From NCBI RefSeq assembly GCF_051062515.1, contig NZ_JAMXEK010000005.1: a stretch of 64,000 nucleotides of DNA. One strand, given 5' to 3'. Under the pieces are notes generated by a model. It saw only the letters and a program-made list of their open reading frames with translations. It did not search any database and was not told the DNA's origin. The position numbers were made by a program, and so were the translations under genes. Below, one piece after another: positions 54,385 to 60,842 of this stretch; position 1 is the first letter of the stretch; each line of letters begins with the position of its first letter. The DNA is from Aliarcobacter sp017996075 (GTDB taxonomy: Bacteria; Campylobacterota; Campylobacteria; Campylobacterales; Arcobacteraceae).

Positions 54385-54687
54385 TTAACTATCCAACCTA
54401 CTAATAATCTCTCCAGAAAATTCCATATAAAGCCCTTTTTTCATAGAGTTTACATCTTCTTGATTCATCTTTTTAAACTCTTCTAAATATGAGTTTATAT
54501 CAAAATCCTCATCTTTATCTTGACTTATAATAAGCTCCAAAATTGCTAATTTTTCAATAACTTTATCAATTTCATCTTCAACTAAATCTCTATGAGTCTG
54601 CTCTAAAATATCAAAAAACTTTGACTTTGGACTTCCAAAAAATATATCATCGTCATCTTCTGTAAACCAATCTTTAAATTTACTCAC
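54385..54687 (-). CDS. DUF2018 family protein
   Basis: The 100-residue acidic helical protein resembles Helicobacter HP0242 (DUF2018): WFTEDDDDIFFGSPKSKFFDILEQTHRDLVEDEIDKVIEKLAILELII. HP0242 folds as a knotted homodimer, but its function is unknown. It lies between the hisD end (8-base overlap) and ispB, with a 0-base gap, so it is co-transcribed with them. Confidence 0.8.
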   Translation of the reverse strand: MSKFKDWFTEDDDDIFFGSPKSKFFDILEQTHRDLVEDEIDKVIEKLAILELIISQDKDEDFDINSYLEEFKKMNQEDVNSMKKGLYMEFSGEIISRLDS

Positions 54688-55981
54688 CTTTTTCTTCCAA
54701 TCGCACTCTTACACTTTTTGCATGTGCTGTTAATCCTTCAGTATCTGCTAAGAGGGCACAAGACTCTCCCAAATCATTTATAGCTCTTTTTGAAAAACTA
54801 ATTATTGAGCTTTTTTTAAGAAAATTCTCTACATTTAAAGGACTATAAAATTTAGCTGTTCCACCTGTTGGTAAAGTATGATTTGGTCCTGCTATATAAT
54901 CACCTATTGGCTCAGGAGTATTTTCACCTAAAAATATTGCTCCTGCATGTTTTATAAATGGAAGTAACTCAAATGGATTTTTTGTCATAACTTCAAGGTG
55001 CTCAGGTGCTATTTCATTCATAAGTTCAATTGCTTCTTCCATATTTGAAGCAACAATTATAACTCCTCTCTCATCTATTGATTTTTGTGCTATCTCTTTT
55101 CTTTCAAGTTTCGCTAAAAAATTATCCACCTCTTTGCTTGTATTTTTCGCCAAATTTTCACAAGTAGTTATCAAAATCGAACTAGCCATCTCATCATGTT
55201 CAGCTTGAGAGAGTAAATCAATTGCTATATAATTTGCCTTTGCATCACCATCTGCTAAAATCCCTATTTCACTTGGTCCGGCGATCATATCAATATTTAC
55301 TTCACCAAAAACCATTTTTTTAGCAGTTGCTACAAAGATATTTCCAGGTCCCGTTATCACATCTACTTTAGGAATTGTTTTCGTTCCATATGCCATAGCA
55401 GCAATTGCACTTGCTCCTCCAACTTTATAAACCTTTGAAACACGACAAAGGTGACAAGCTGCAAGAAGTAGTTCATTTACCTCATTATTTGGAGTTGGTG
55501 TACAAACAACTATCTCTTTAACTCCTGCAACCTTTGCTGGAATTGCATTCATTAAAAGAGAGCTTGGATATGCAGCTTTTCCACCTGGTATATAAAGCCC
55601 TGCTCTATCCACAGCAGTTACCTTTTGTCCTAAAATTGTTCCATTTTCTTCGAAATCAATCCAAGATTTTGGAAGCTGTTTTTCGTGGTATGCTTTAATT
55701 CTTTCATATGCTATATGAAGTGATTTTTTTAAACTCTCATCAAGAGTTTCATAAGCTTTTTTCATACTATCTTGAGATATTAAAAGATCATCATCGTTTT
55801 TTACAACCCATTTATCAAACTTCTCTATATGTCTTTTTAAAGCCTCATTTCCATCTTCAACAATCTCATCAATAATATTTTCAACTATTTTTGAAACACC
55901 TTTTATATCACTTTTTGCTCTTTTTAAAATATTTTCAAACTCTGTTTTAAACTCTTTATCTTTTGTATATATTATTTTCAT
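54680..55981 (-). CDS. hisD: Histidinol dehydrogenase
   Basis: HisD oxidises histidinol to histidine with two NAD and a zinc ion. The 433-residue protein has AVDRAGLYIPGGKAAYPSSLLMNAIPAKVAGV (about 113-144) and GPGNIFVATAKKMVFGEVNIDMIAGPSEIGILAD. The zinc-site LLSQAEHDEMASS and EHLEVMTKNPFELLPFIKHAGAIFLGENTPEPIGDYIAGPNHTLPTGGTA follow. It lies 4 bases into aroK, forming a small amino-acid unit. Length is normal. Confidence 0.97.
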   Translation of the reverse strand: MKIIYTKDKEFKTEFENILKRAKSDIKGVSKIVENIIDEIVEDGNEALKRHIEKFDKWVVKNDDDLLISQDSMKKAYETLDESLKKSLHIAYERIKAYHEKQLPKSWIDFEENGTILGQKVTAVDRAGLYIPGGKAAYPSSLLMNAIPAKVAGVKEIVVCTPTPNNEVNELLLAACHLCRVSKVYKVGGASAIAAMAYGTKTIPKVDVITGPGNIFVATAKKMVFGEVNIDMIAGPSEIGILADGDAKANYIAIDLLSQAEHDEMASSILITTCENLAKNTSKEVDNFLAKLERKEIAQKSIDERGVIIVASNMEEAIELMNEIAPEHLEVMTKNPFELLPFIKHAGAIFLGENTPEPIGDYIAGPNHTLPTGGTAKFYSPLNVENFLKKSSIISFSKRAINDLGESCALLADTEGLTAHAKSVRVRLEEKGE

Positions 55982-56490
55982 TTTATCTGTCCTAAAATCT
56001 CTTTTACTATAAATTCTAAATCTCTATTTTCAACATCAACAATAATATCTGCAACTCTTTCATACTCTTTAACTCTTGTATCATAAAGTTTCATAGCCTC
56101 TTTTTTATTTTGTAAAAGTGGTCGCTTTTTTAGTTTATTTTTTGCATTTGGTGCTTTTTTTATTCTTTTTAAAATTCCATCAAATGATGACTTAAGATAT
56201 ATTACAGTTCCTATATTTTTAAGATTCTCTTGTCTATAAAATCCACCACCAGTTGAAATAATTGTATTATCAACACTACTTTCAAGCCAAAGAGCAGTCT
56301 TTTTTTCTAAATTTCTAAAATAAGCTTCACCTTCAACGGCAAAGATCTTTTTTATAGCTCTATTTTCCATACTCTCTATTAAATCATCTGTATCAATTGC
56401 ATACATATTTGATTCTTTTACCATAGCTCTAGCAACAGTTCCTTTTCCAACACCCATAAAACCAATTAGTATAATATTATTCTTTTTCAT
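55978..56490 (-). CDS. aroK: Shikimate kinase
   Basis: AroK phosphorylates shikimate in aromatic amino acid synthesis. The 170-residue protein (start at 56490) has the phosphate loop GFMGVGKGTV (10-19), DTDDLIESM near 32-40, EAYFRNLEKKTALWL and STGGGFYRQ (about 78-86), where the GGG binds shikimate, and KKRPLL. A TTG start at 56508 would add six residues but has no ribosome binding site. It overlaps hisD by 4 bases. Confidence 0.93.
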   Translation of the reverse strand: MKKNNIILIGFMGVGKGTVARAMVKESNMYAIDTDDLIESMENRAIKKIFAVEGEAYFRNLEKKTALWLESSVDNTIISTGGGFYRQENLKNIGTVIYLKSSFDGILKRIKKAPNAKNKLKKRPLLQNKKEAMKLYDTRVKEYERVADIIVDVENRDLEFIVKEILGQIK

Positions 56491-56609
56491 AAGAAAGGAT
56501 TGTATCAAAATATTTGTAAAAAATCCTAAAATTTAAGAAAACAAATGCTTATCTTTAAATTAAATTAACAAAAAATTAACGATTTTAAGAAAAGTTTAAT
56601 TTTAACTCA

Positions 56610-56655
56610 TATAAAATGTTCGCCAAGGTTCACAAGGAAATAAATTATTTCTTGT
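56610..56655 (+). promoter_or_regulatory. Porin promoter -10 and leader hairpin
   Basis: TATAAA at 56610-56615 is a probable -10, with a T/A-rich upstream but no clear -35. A 10-bp stem with one bulge (56632-56655, arms ACAAGGAAATA and TATTTCTTGT) lies in the 5' leader about 40 bases before the start. Such leaders often stabilise porin mRNAs. A strong AGGAG follows at about 56681. Confidence 0.5.
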
Positions 56656-56693
56656 AAATCGACTTTAATTTCGAAATTTTAGGAGAAAAAAAC

Positions 56694-58049
56694 ATGAGAA
56701 AAATCTCAAAAATTAGTTTAGTAGCAGCTGTTGCAGTTGCTGGTTTTAGTACTGCTAATGCTCAACCATTAGAAGAAGCTATCAAAAATGTAGATGTATC
56801 TGGATCGGTAGTTTACAGATATGATAATGTACACAATAAAGAAAAATCATCAAATGGTGCTGTAACATCAAATAGAACAGATGGTGATTCTGGAAATAAC
56901 AATTACAAAATTGGATTAAACCTATCTTCAAAAGTAAATGACTATGTTAAATTTAACTCAAGATTTTTAGTAGCTGAAGCTAACAATGGTGGTTTTGTTG
57001 GTTTAGGTTCAGGTAGACAATATACTACAAATGCTACTCCTGCTAGAAATACAAACAGAGGTTCTGATGGTACAGCTAATGTATCTTTATCAAACGCATA
57101 CTTTGGATTTACAGCTATTCCAAATACTGTTGTAAATATTGGTAAACAAGGTTTAGCTACACCATATACAGTTGCCGTTGATATCAATGGAAATGAGCAA
57201 ACTGGAACTGGTATCCTAGCTCTTTCAACATTTGGACCTGTAACTGCTGGAGCTGGATATTTTAATAATACAAACTTAAATAACTCTTTTGAATTAAATG
57301 CTTCTAGAGGATTAGGATATAATAACACAAACACTGGTATTGGTACTTTTGGTAATCAAGCTATTATTGATGGTGGAGCTGATATGTATGTTGCTACTGT
57401 TCAAGGTGATTTAGATTTTGTTAAACTTGAATCTTGGTATGCGGGTTTACAAGAAACTTTTAATACTTACACTTTAGCAGCTACTTCAAATCTTGATTTA
57501 GCAGAAAATGCAAAATTAGGTTTAGAAGCTAGATATGTAAACTTAAAATTAAAACAAGATGCAGCTAATAGAATTAGAACAGTAGCTAATGTTAATACTG
57601 AAACTAAAAATGATATGTTCAGATTTGCTGTTGATGGTAAATTCTCTATCGTTAACGCTAGACTTGCATATACAAAAACAGGTAAAAATGGTGGTTTAAC
57701 TGCACTTGATCAAGATGCAAAAAATACATCTCTTGGATGGGCTATTACATCAAACGGTGCAGCAGATGCTGATTATTTCCAAGCTGCTTTAGGTGCTGAT
57801 ATTTTAGATAACTTAAACTTCACACTAAATTATGGAAAAATCAAATCTAAAGATACTGTAAAAACTGTATTACATACAAATTTAGAAAACTATAAAGCTG
57901 AAGAAGTTTATGGACAATTAACATACAAAATGTCTAAAAACTTAACTACATATTTAAGATATGGTACTTATGAGCAAAAAGTAGTAAATACTGGTGATAC
58001 ACAAAGAGATCAAACAAGAGGAAGATTACAAGTTGCTTATACATTCTAA
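56694..58049 (+). CDS. Campylobacter-type major outer membrane porin
   Basis: The 451-residue protein has a signal peptide ending ANA (residue 23), then QPLEEAIKNVDVSGSVVYRYDNV. It shows the beta-barrel pattern of alternating residues seen in the Campylobacter MOMP family: NNYKIGLNLSSKVNDYVKFNSRFLVAE, LSNAYFGFTAIPNTVVNIGKQGLATPYTVA, and a C-terminal strand ending RGRLQVAYTF with terminal Phe. It is a general diffusion pore and major surface antigen. It has its own promoter and is followed by several hairpins. Confidence 0.92.
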   Translation: MRKISKISLVAAVAVAGFSTANAQPLEEAIKNVDVSGSVVYRYDNVHNKEKSSNGAVTSNRTDGDSGNNNYKIGLNLSSKVNDYVKFNSRFLVAEANNGGFVGLGSGRQYTTNATPARNTNRGSDGTANVSLSNAYFGFTAIPNTVVNIGKQGLATPYTVAVDINGNEQTGTGILALSTFGPVTAGAGYFNNTNLNNSFELNASRGLGYNNTNTGIGTFGNQAIIDGGADMYVATVQGDLDFVKLESWYAGLQETFNTYTLAATSNLDLAENAKLGLEARYVNLKLKQDAANRIRTVANVNTETKNDMFRFAVDGKFSIVNARLAYTKTGKNGGLTALDQDAKNTSLGWAITSNGAADADYFQAALGADILDNLNFTLNYGKIKSKDTVKTVLHTNLENYKAEEVYGQLTYKMSKNLTTYLRYGTYEQKVVNTGDTQRDQTRGRLQVAYTF

Positions 58050-58062
58050 TTTCTCTTAGGAA

Positions 58063-58140
58063 GTGGGAATTTATTCCCACCTTTCTTCGGAACTGGGATT
58101 TTAATCCCAGCATTATTTTATGATGGGACTGAAGTCCCAT
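58063..58140 (+). repeat. Three tandem GGGA...TCCC hairpins after the porin gene
   Basis: Three inverted repeats follow the porin stop: GTGGGAA/TTCCCAC (58063-58080), CTGGGATT/AATCCCAG (58093-58110) and ATGGGACT/AGTCCCAT (58123-58140). The stems differ in sequence but keep pairing, so paired positions changed together. The first can act as terminator only weakly because no T tract follows. They look like one repeat family that is also seen at 58212-58261 and 58781-58830. Confidence 0.75.
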
Positions 58141-58170
58141 TTCCAATTAGAAAACAACTTCTTTCTAAAA

Positions 58171-58199
58171 GGTTGGGCTTTTGCTCAACCTTTTTTTTT
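58171..58199 (+). terminator. Strong rho-independent terminator, copy 1
   Basis: GGTTGGGC-TTTT-GCTCAACC (one G-T pair) is followed by nine T residues. Copies of the same terminator occur at 58741-58768 and 59553-59579. Confidence 0.9.
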
Positions 58200-58211
58200 G
58201 CCTTTTCGGAA

Positions 58212-58261
58212 GTGGGACTTTAGTCCCACCATTATTTTATTTTATGGGACTGAAGTCCCAT
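58212..58261 (+). repeat. Hairpin pair GTGGGACT... and ATGGGACT..., copy 1
   Basis: Inverted repeats GTGGGACT-TT-AGTCCCAC (58212-58229) and ATGGGACT-GA-AGTCCCAT (58244-58261) lie after the terminator and are joined by a TTATTTTA-rich spacer. The same pair recurs at 58781-58830 with the same order and spacing, so the whole terminator-hairpin unit is duplicated. Confidence 0.8.
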
Positions 58262-58289
58262 TTCCAAAGTCCCATTTCCAAAATACATA

Positions 58290-58350
58290 AAAAAGTAAAT
58301 AAAAACTTTTTGCCTTTTTTCATAGAATTAAATTTCATATATGTTATAAT
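58290..58350 (+). promoter_or_regulatory. Promoter region of the small membrane protein cassette
   Basis: An AAAAAGT/ACTTTTT inverted repeat (58290-58311) and TTGCCT are followed by an extended -10, TG-T-TATAAT (58342-58350), about 25 bases before the ATG at 58375. The inverted repeat and TTGCCT recur upstream of two toxin-antitoxin modules, but here the spacing to the -10 is longer. Confidence 0.55.
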
Positions 58351-58374
58351 TTCTTCACATTGAAGGAGTCAGCT

Positions 58375-58608
58375 ATGTCTAAATTAGATGAATTAAAAGA
58401 GAGGTTAGGAATACTAAAATTTTGGTTGGGCGTAATAGTTGGTGTATTTACTGCTGTTTTTGGTTGGATTGTAACAACTTACAAAACACAAGATACAATT
58501 TTACTAATAATTGCTACTATATTTCTTTTAGGTTTGTTAATTGCTTTCTTTAAATTAAATCAAAATATAGAAAAAAAGCTAAAAGAAATAAGAGATACAA
58601 AAAAATAA
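58375..58608 (+). CDS. Small two-span membrane protein
   Basis: From the ATG at 58375 (GAAGGAG ribosome binding site) the protein has 77 residues: MSKLDELKERLGILKFWLGV, a membrane helix at about 15-33, a short loop, a second helix (about 41-60) and a coiled-coil Lys/Glu tail. A longer frame starts at 58360 without a good ribosome binding site. No family recognised. It is followed 11 bases later by a 29-residue membrane peptide gene, the two together flanked by duplicated terminator-hairpin repeats. Confidence 0.7.
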   Translation: MSKLDELKERLGILKFWLGVIVGVFTAVFGWIVTTYKTQDTILLIIATIFLLGLLIAFFKLNQNIEKKLKEIRDTKK

Positions 58609-58619
58609 AAGGAGTTAAA

Positions 58620-58709
58620 ATGGTAGGTTATATTGCAGTTAGCATAGGTATATTAGGAATGGCTTATATAATTTATACTGCTTACAAAGTAGCTTCATCT
58701 GAGGAGTAA
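58620..58709 (+). CDS. 29-residue membrane peptide
   Basis: ATG at 58620 is preceded by AAAAGGAG, a strong ribosome binding site at ideal distance. The frame encodes MVGYIAVSIGILGMAYIIYT, then AYKVASSEE: one membrane helix with a short polar tail. It is probably translated together with the 77-residue gene before it. It could be a toxic or regulatory membrane peptide; function not shown by sequence. Confidence 0.6.
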   Translation: MVGYIAVSIGILGMAYIIYTAYKVASSEE

Positions 58710-58740
58710 TCTTTTATTATATATAAATATATATTAAAAA

Positions 58741-58768
58741 GTTGGGCTTTTTGCTCAACCTTTTTTTT
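58741..58768 (+). terminator. Terminator, copy 2
   Basis: GTTGGGC-TTTTT-GCTCAAC followed by eight T residues after a C pair, almost identical to the copy at 58171. It ends the small membrane protein cassette. Confidence 0.9.
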
Positions 58769-58780
58769 GCCTTTTCGGAA

Positions 58781-58830
58781 GTGGGACTTTAGTCCCACTA
58801 TTATTTTATTTTATGGGACTGAAGTCCCAT
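58781..58830 (+). repeat. Hairpin pair GTGGGACT... and ATGGGACT..., copy 2
   Basis: The same two inverted repeats as at 58212-58261, with the same spacing and nearly the same flanks (CTTTTCGGAA before, TTTCC after). With terminator copy 2 this makes a duplicated block of about 95 bases that brackets the small membrane gene pair. Confidence 0.8.
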
Positions 58831-58877
58831 TTCCAATTCCCATTTCCAAAATACCTAAAAAAGCAAATAAAAACTTT

Positions 58878-58907
58878 TTGCCTTTTTACTTCCTAATTTG
58901 ATATAAT
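58878..58907 (+). promoter_or_regulatory. Promoter of toxin-antitoxin module 1
   Basis: TTGCCT (58878-58883), 18-base spacer, extended -10 TGA-TATAAT (58899-58907). The same -35, spacer length and -10 occur at modules 2 and 3. Confidence 0.75.
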
Positions 58908-58935
58908 CGTTTAAAATATTTGTAAAGGAAAATAT

Positions 58936-59139
58936 ATGCATACAATTAAATTAAAAGTTCACGATGATATTTATAACCATATAATATTTTTATTAAATAG
59001 TTTAGATAAAAAAAAGATTGAAATAGTTGAAGAGAAGCCTTTAATAATAAATAAAAATAAAGTTAAAAAAAGATTAAATGCAATCAAAATAGACACAACT
59101 AATTTTAAGTTTGATAGACAAGAAGCAAATGAAAGATAA
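58936..59139 (+). CDS. Antitoxin of module 1 (VapB-like partner of PIN toxin)
   Basis: The 67-residue protein starts MHTIKLKVHDDIYNHIIFLL and continues NSLDKKKIEIVEEK. This strand, D-x-x-Y helix and hydrophobic end form a small N-terminal module shared with module 3 (and more distantly module 2). A Lys-rich middle and a toxin-binding tail (TTNFKFDRQEANER) follow. The head is probably the DNA-binding and dimer part of the antitoxin. It overlaps the toxin start by 11 bases, normal for type II systems. The AT-rich sequence is near-identical to module 3 for the first 50 bases. Confidence 0.8.
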   Translation: MHTIKLKVHDDIYNHIIFLLNSLDKKKIEIVEEKPLIINKNKVKKRLNAIKIDTTNFKFDRQEANER

Positions 59140-59533
59140 AATTTTTATTGATACAAATATACTTTTATATGCTTATTCAACTGAAAAAAACAAACAAGAA
59201 ATAGCACAAAGTATTATAAATACAAATAATAATATTTATATTTCAAAACAAGTTATAAATGAAACAATTAATATTTTAATAAAAAAATTTAAATTAAATA
59301 TAAAAGATATTATAAATGTAGTAAAAGAACTTGAAAAAGAGTTCATTATTTTAGATTTTGATATACAAACACAATTAAATGCTTTAAAACTTAAACAAAA
59401 TTATAACTTACAATTTTATGATGCTTTGATTGTATCAACAGCTTTAGAAAATTCTTGTACTATTTTATATAGTGAAGATATGCAAGATAAATTGGTAATT
59501 GAAAAAAAATTAAAAATTATTAATCCCTTTTAA
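59129..59533 (+). CDS. vapC: PIN domain toxin (VapC family)
   Basis: The 134-residue protein begins MKDKIFIDTNILLYAYSTEK, with catalytic Asp8 of the PIN fold. It continues with KQVINETINILIKKF (second acidic Glu), LQFYDALIVSTALENSC (third Asp) and YSEDMQDKLVIEKKLKIINPF (fourth Asp), so all four acidic positions are kept. VapC toxins cleave tRNA or rRNA. Its start ATG lies inside the antitoxin gene end. The frame extended to 59111 is not needed. Confidence 0.9.
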   Translation: MKDKIFIDTNILLYAYSTEKNKQEIAQSIINTNNNIYISKQVINETINILIKKFKLNIKDIINVVKELEKEFIILDFDIQTQLNALKLKQNYNLQFYDALIVSTALENSCTILYSEDMQDKLVIEKKLKIINPF

Positions 59534-59552
59534 TATTAAAATATTTCAACAA

Positions 59553-59579
59553 GGTTGGGCTTTTGCTCAACCTTTTTTT
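59553..59579 (+). terminator. Terminator, copy 3
   Basis: GGTTGGGC-TTTT-GCTCAACC followed by seven T residues. Its T tract runs directly into the -35 of the next promoter, so module 1 ends where module 2 begins. Confidence 0.9.
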
Positions 59580-59607
59580 GCCTTTTTACTTCCTAATTTG
59601 ATATAAT
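59578..59607 (+). promoter_or_regulatory. Promoter of toxin-antitoxin module 2
   Basis: TTGCCT (59578-59583) and extended -10 TGA-TATAAT (to 59607), with an 18-base spacer and the shared ACTTCCTAATT core. The -35 overlaps the end of the upstream terminator. Confidence 0.75.
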
Positions 59608-59635
59608 CGTTTAAAAAATTTATAAAGGATTTTTT

Positions 59636-59833
59636 ATGAAAGCATTAAACCTGAAAATCAAAGATGAATATTTTGATAGAATTGTATCTTTTTTAGAATT
59701 ATTACCAAAAAATTCTATTGTCATAGAAAAAGATTCAAAACAACAAAAACTTGATGAAATAAAACAAACTATAATAAAATCAAAAAAAGATGTAGAAGAT
59801 GGGAAAATAAAGATTGTTAGGAAGATTCCTTGA
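59636..59833 (+). CDS. Antitoxin of module 2
   Basis: The 65-residue protein (MKALNLKIKDEYFDRIVSFL, then ELLPKNSIVIEKD) has the same head plan as the other two antitoxins: strand, D-x-x-x-x-x-I-x-x-F-L helix, then the I-x-I-E-K-D strand. Its DNA is more diverged. The tail is Lys-rich (KKDVEDGKIKIVRKIP). It overlaps the toxin by 4 bases (TTGA). The shared head suggests one parent antitoxin. Confidence 0.75.
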   Translation: MKALNLKIKDEYFDRIVSFLELLPKNSIVIEKDSKQQKLDEIKQTIIKSKKDVEDGKIKIVRKIP

Positions 59834-60171
59834 TTTTTGAAAAATTAATTATAAAAGATACTGAAACTTTTAATAAAGAAGTTAAGAAATTAAAAAAAAG
59901 ATACATACATATAGAAAAAGATTATATTGATTTTATAAATAGTATTAAAAGTATTGATGATTTGGGAATAAATCTTGGAAATAATATTTTTAAAGTTCGT
60001 ATAGCAAATAGTGATAAAAACCGTGGAAAAAGTTCTGGATATAGACTGATTTCATATTTGAAGTTAATCGAAAATGAACTATATGTAATATATATTTATG
60101 ATAAAAGTGATATGGAAAATATAAATGAAAATGAGATAGATAAACTTATTTTGGATAATTTTCAAAATTAA
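59830..60171 (+). CDS. RelE-like toxin of module 2
   Basis: The 113-residue protein begins with TTG and has FNKEVKKLKKRYIHIEKDYIDFINSI (N-terminal helices), IFKVRIANSDKNRGKSSGYRLISYL (about 54-78) and ELYVIYIYDKSDMENINENEIDKLI. This matches the RelE/HigB-type toxins of the cyanobacterial kind, with the KVRxxNSDxxxGKSxGYRLIYYL signature. RelE toxins cleave mRNA at the ribosome. It overlaps the antitoxin stop by 4 bases, indicating coupling. Confidence 0.85.
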   Translation: MIFEKLIIKDTETFNKEVKKLKKRYIHIEKDYIDFINSIKSIDDLGINLGNNIFKVRIANSDKNRGKSSGYRLISYLKLIENELYVIYIYDKSDMENINENEIDKLILDNFQN

Positions 60172-60202
60172 CTCTTAGTAACATTTTTTGTTAATTTTAT
60201 AA

Positions 60203-60252
60203 AAAAAGTAAATAAAAACTTTTTGCCTTTTTTCTTACTAATTTGATATAAT
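60203..60252 (+). promoter_or_regulatory. Promoter of toxin-antitoxin module 3
   Basis: AAAAAGT/ACTTTTT inverted repeat (60203-60224), TTGCCT (60223-60228), 18-base spacer, TATAAT (60247-60252) with TTTGA before it. The -10 to ATG segment matches that of module 1 almost base for base. Confidence 0.75.
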
Positions 60253-60280
60253 CGTTTAAAATATTTGTAAAGGAAAATAT

Positions 60281-60496
60281 ATGCATACAGTTAAACTAAA
60301 AATAAATGATGATATTTATAACCATATAATGTTTTTCCTAAAAAGTCTTGACAATAATAAAATAAAAATTTTAGAAGAGAAAAAACAAAAAACAGTATCA
60401 AAAGATGACAATGAAGATACAAAATTATTTTCAAATCATTCTGCAAATCTTATAGAAGATTGGCAAGACTTAGAAGAAGATGATATATGGAAATAA
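60281..60496 (+). CDS. Antitoxin of module 3
   Basis: The 71-residue protein begins MHTVKLKINDDIYNHIMFFL and continues KSLDNNKIKILEEK, 20 or more of the first 34 residues equal to module 1. The tail differs (SNHSANLIEDWQDLEEDDIWK), acidic as expected for a MazF-binding tail. The stop lies 10 bases inside the toxin gene. Confidence 0.8.
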   Translation: MHTVKLKINDDIYNHIMFFLKSLDNNKIKILEEKKQKTVSKDDNEDTKLFSNHSANLIEDWQDLEEDDIWK

Positions 60497-60822
60497 CTAG
60501 TTTAGATATTGTACTTTGTGAATTCTATTTTAGTAATTTGAATCAATCAAAAAAAAGACCTGTGCTTGTATTTAAAGACAATTTACCTTTTGATGATTTT
60601 ATTGCAATTCCAATTAGCAGTAAAATAGGAAATATGACAAATGATGAGATACTAATAGAGTTAAAAAATTTTGAAAATGGTTCTATTCCAGTAAAATCAA
60701 AATTGATTTTAAGAAAAACTTTTGTTGTTTCTAAATCTGCTGTCATCAAAAAATATGGAACAGTAAAAGAAGATTTTTTCAAATATACAAAAAAACAATT
60801 TTGTAAATATTTTGAGTGTTGA
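60487..60822 (+). CDS. MazF/PemK-like toxin of module 3
   Basis: The 111-residue protein starts MEITSLDIVLCEFYFSNLNQ and has KKRPVLVFKDN (about 19-29), the MazF/PemK R-P-V-L-V signature, then DFIAIPISSKIGNM (about 36-49) and KSKLILRKTFVVSKSAVIKKYGTV. MazF-type toxins cut single-stranded RNA at short motifs. The toxin overlaps its antitoxin and its end overlaps the beginning of the longer coaX frame. Confidence 0.82.
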   Translation: MEITSLDIVLCEFYFSNLNQSKKRPVLVFKDNLPFDDFIAIPISSKIGNMTNDEILIELKNFENGSIPVKSKLILRKTFVVSKSAVIKKYGTVKEDFFKYTKKQFCKYFEC

Positions 60823-60842
60823 ATTTTAAACAAAGGCAAAAT

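Noticed and set aside
56942..57334. A 130-codon minus-strand frame inside the porin gene
   Set aside because: It is a shadow of the porin coding strand and shows no motif or ribosome binding site.
58181..58363. A 60-residue reading frame across the hairpin repeats
   Set aside because: It runs through a terminator and palindromes, has no ribosome binding site and overlaps the promoter of the next gene.
58063..58830. CRISPR array
   Set aside because: The repeated units are palindromes of 18 bases with irregular spacing and no unique 30-40 base spacers; genes lie between them and no cas genes are near.
60543..60839. Minus-strand frame opposite the MazF-like toxin, as a possible antisense antitoxin
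   Set aside because: The protein frame looks like antisense shadow and a proper sense antitoxin gene is already present; no promoter found on that strand.
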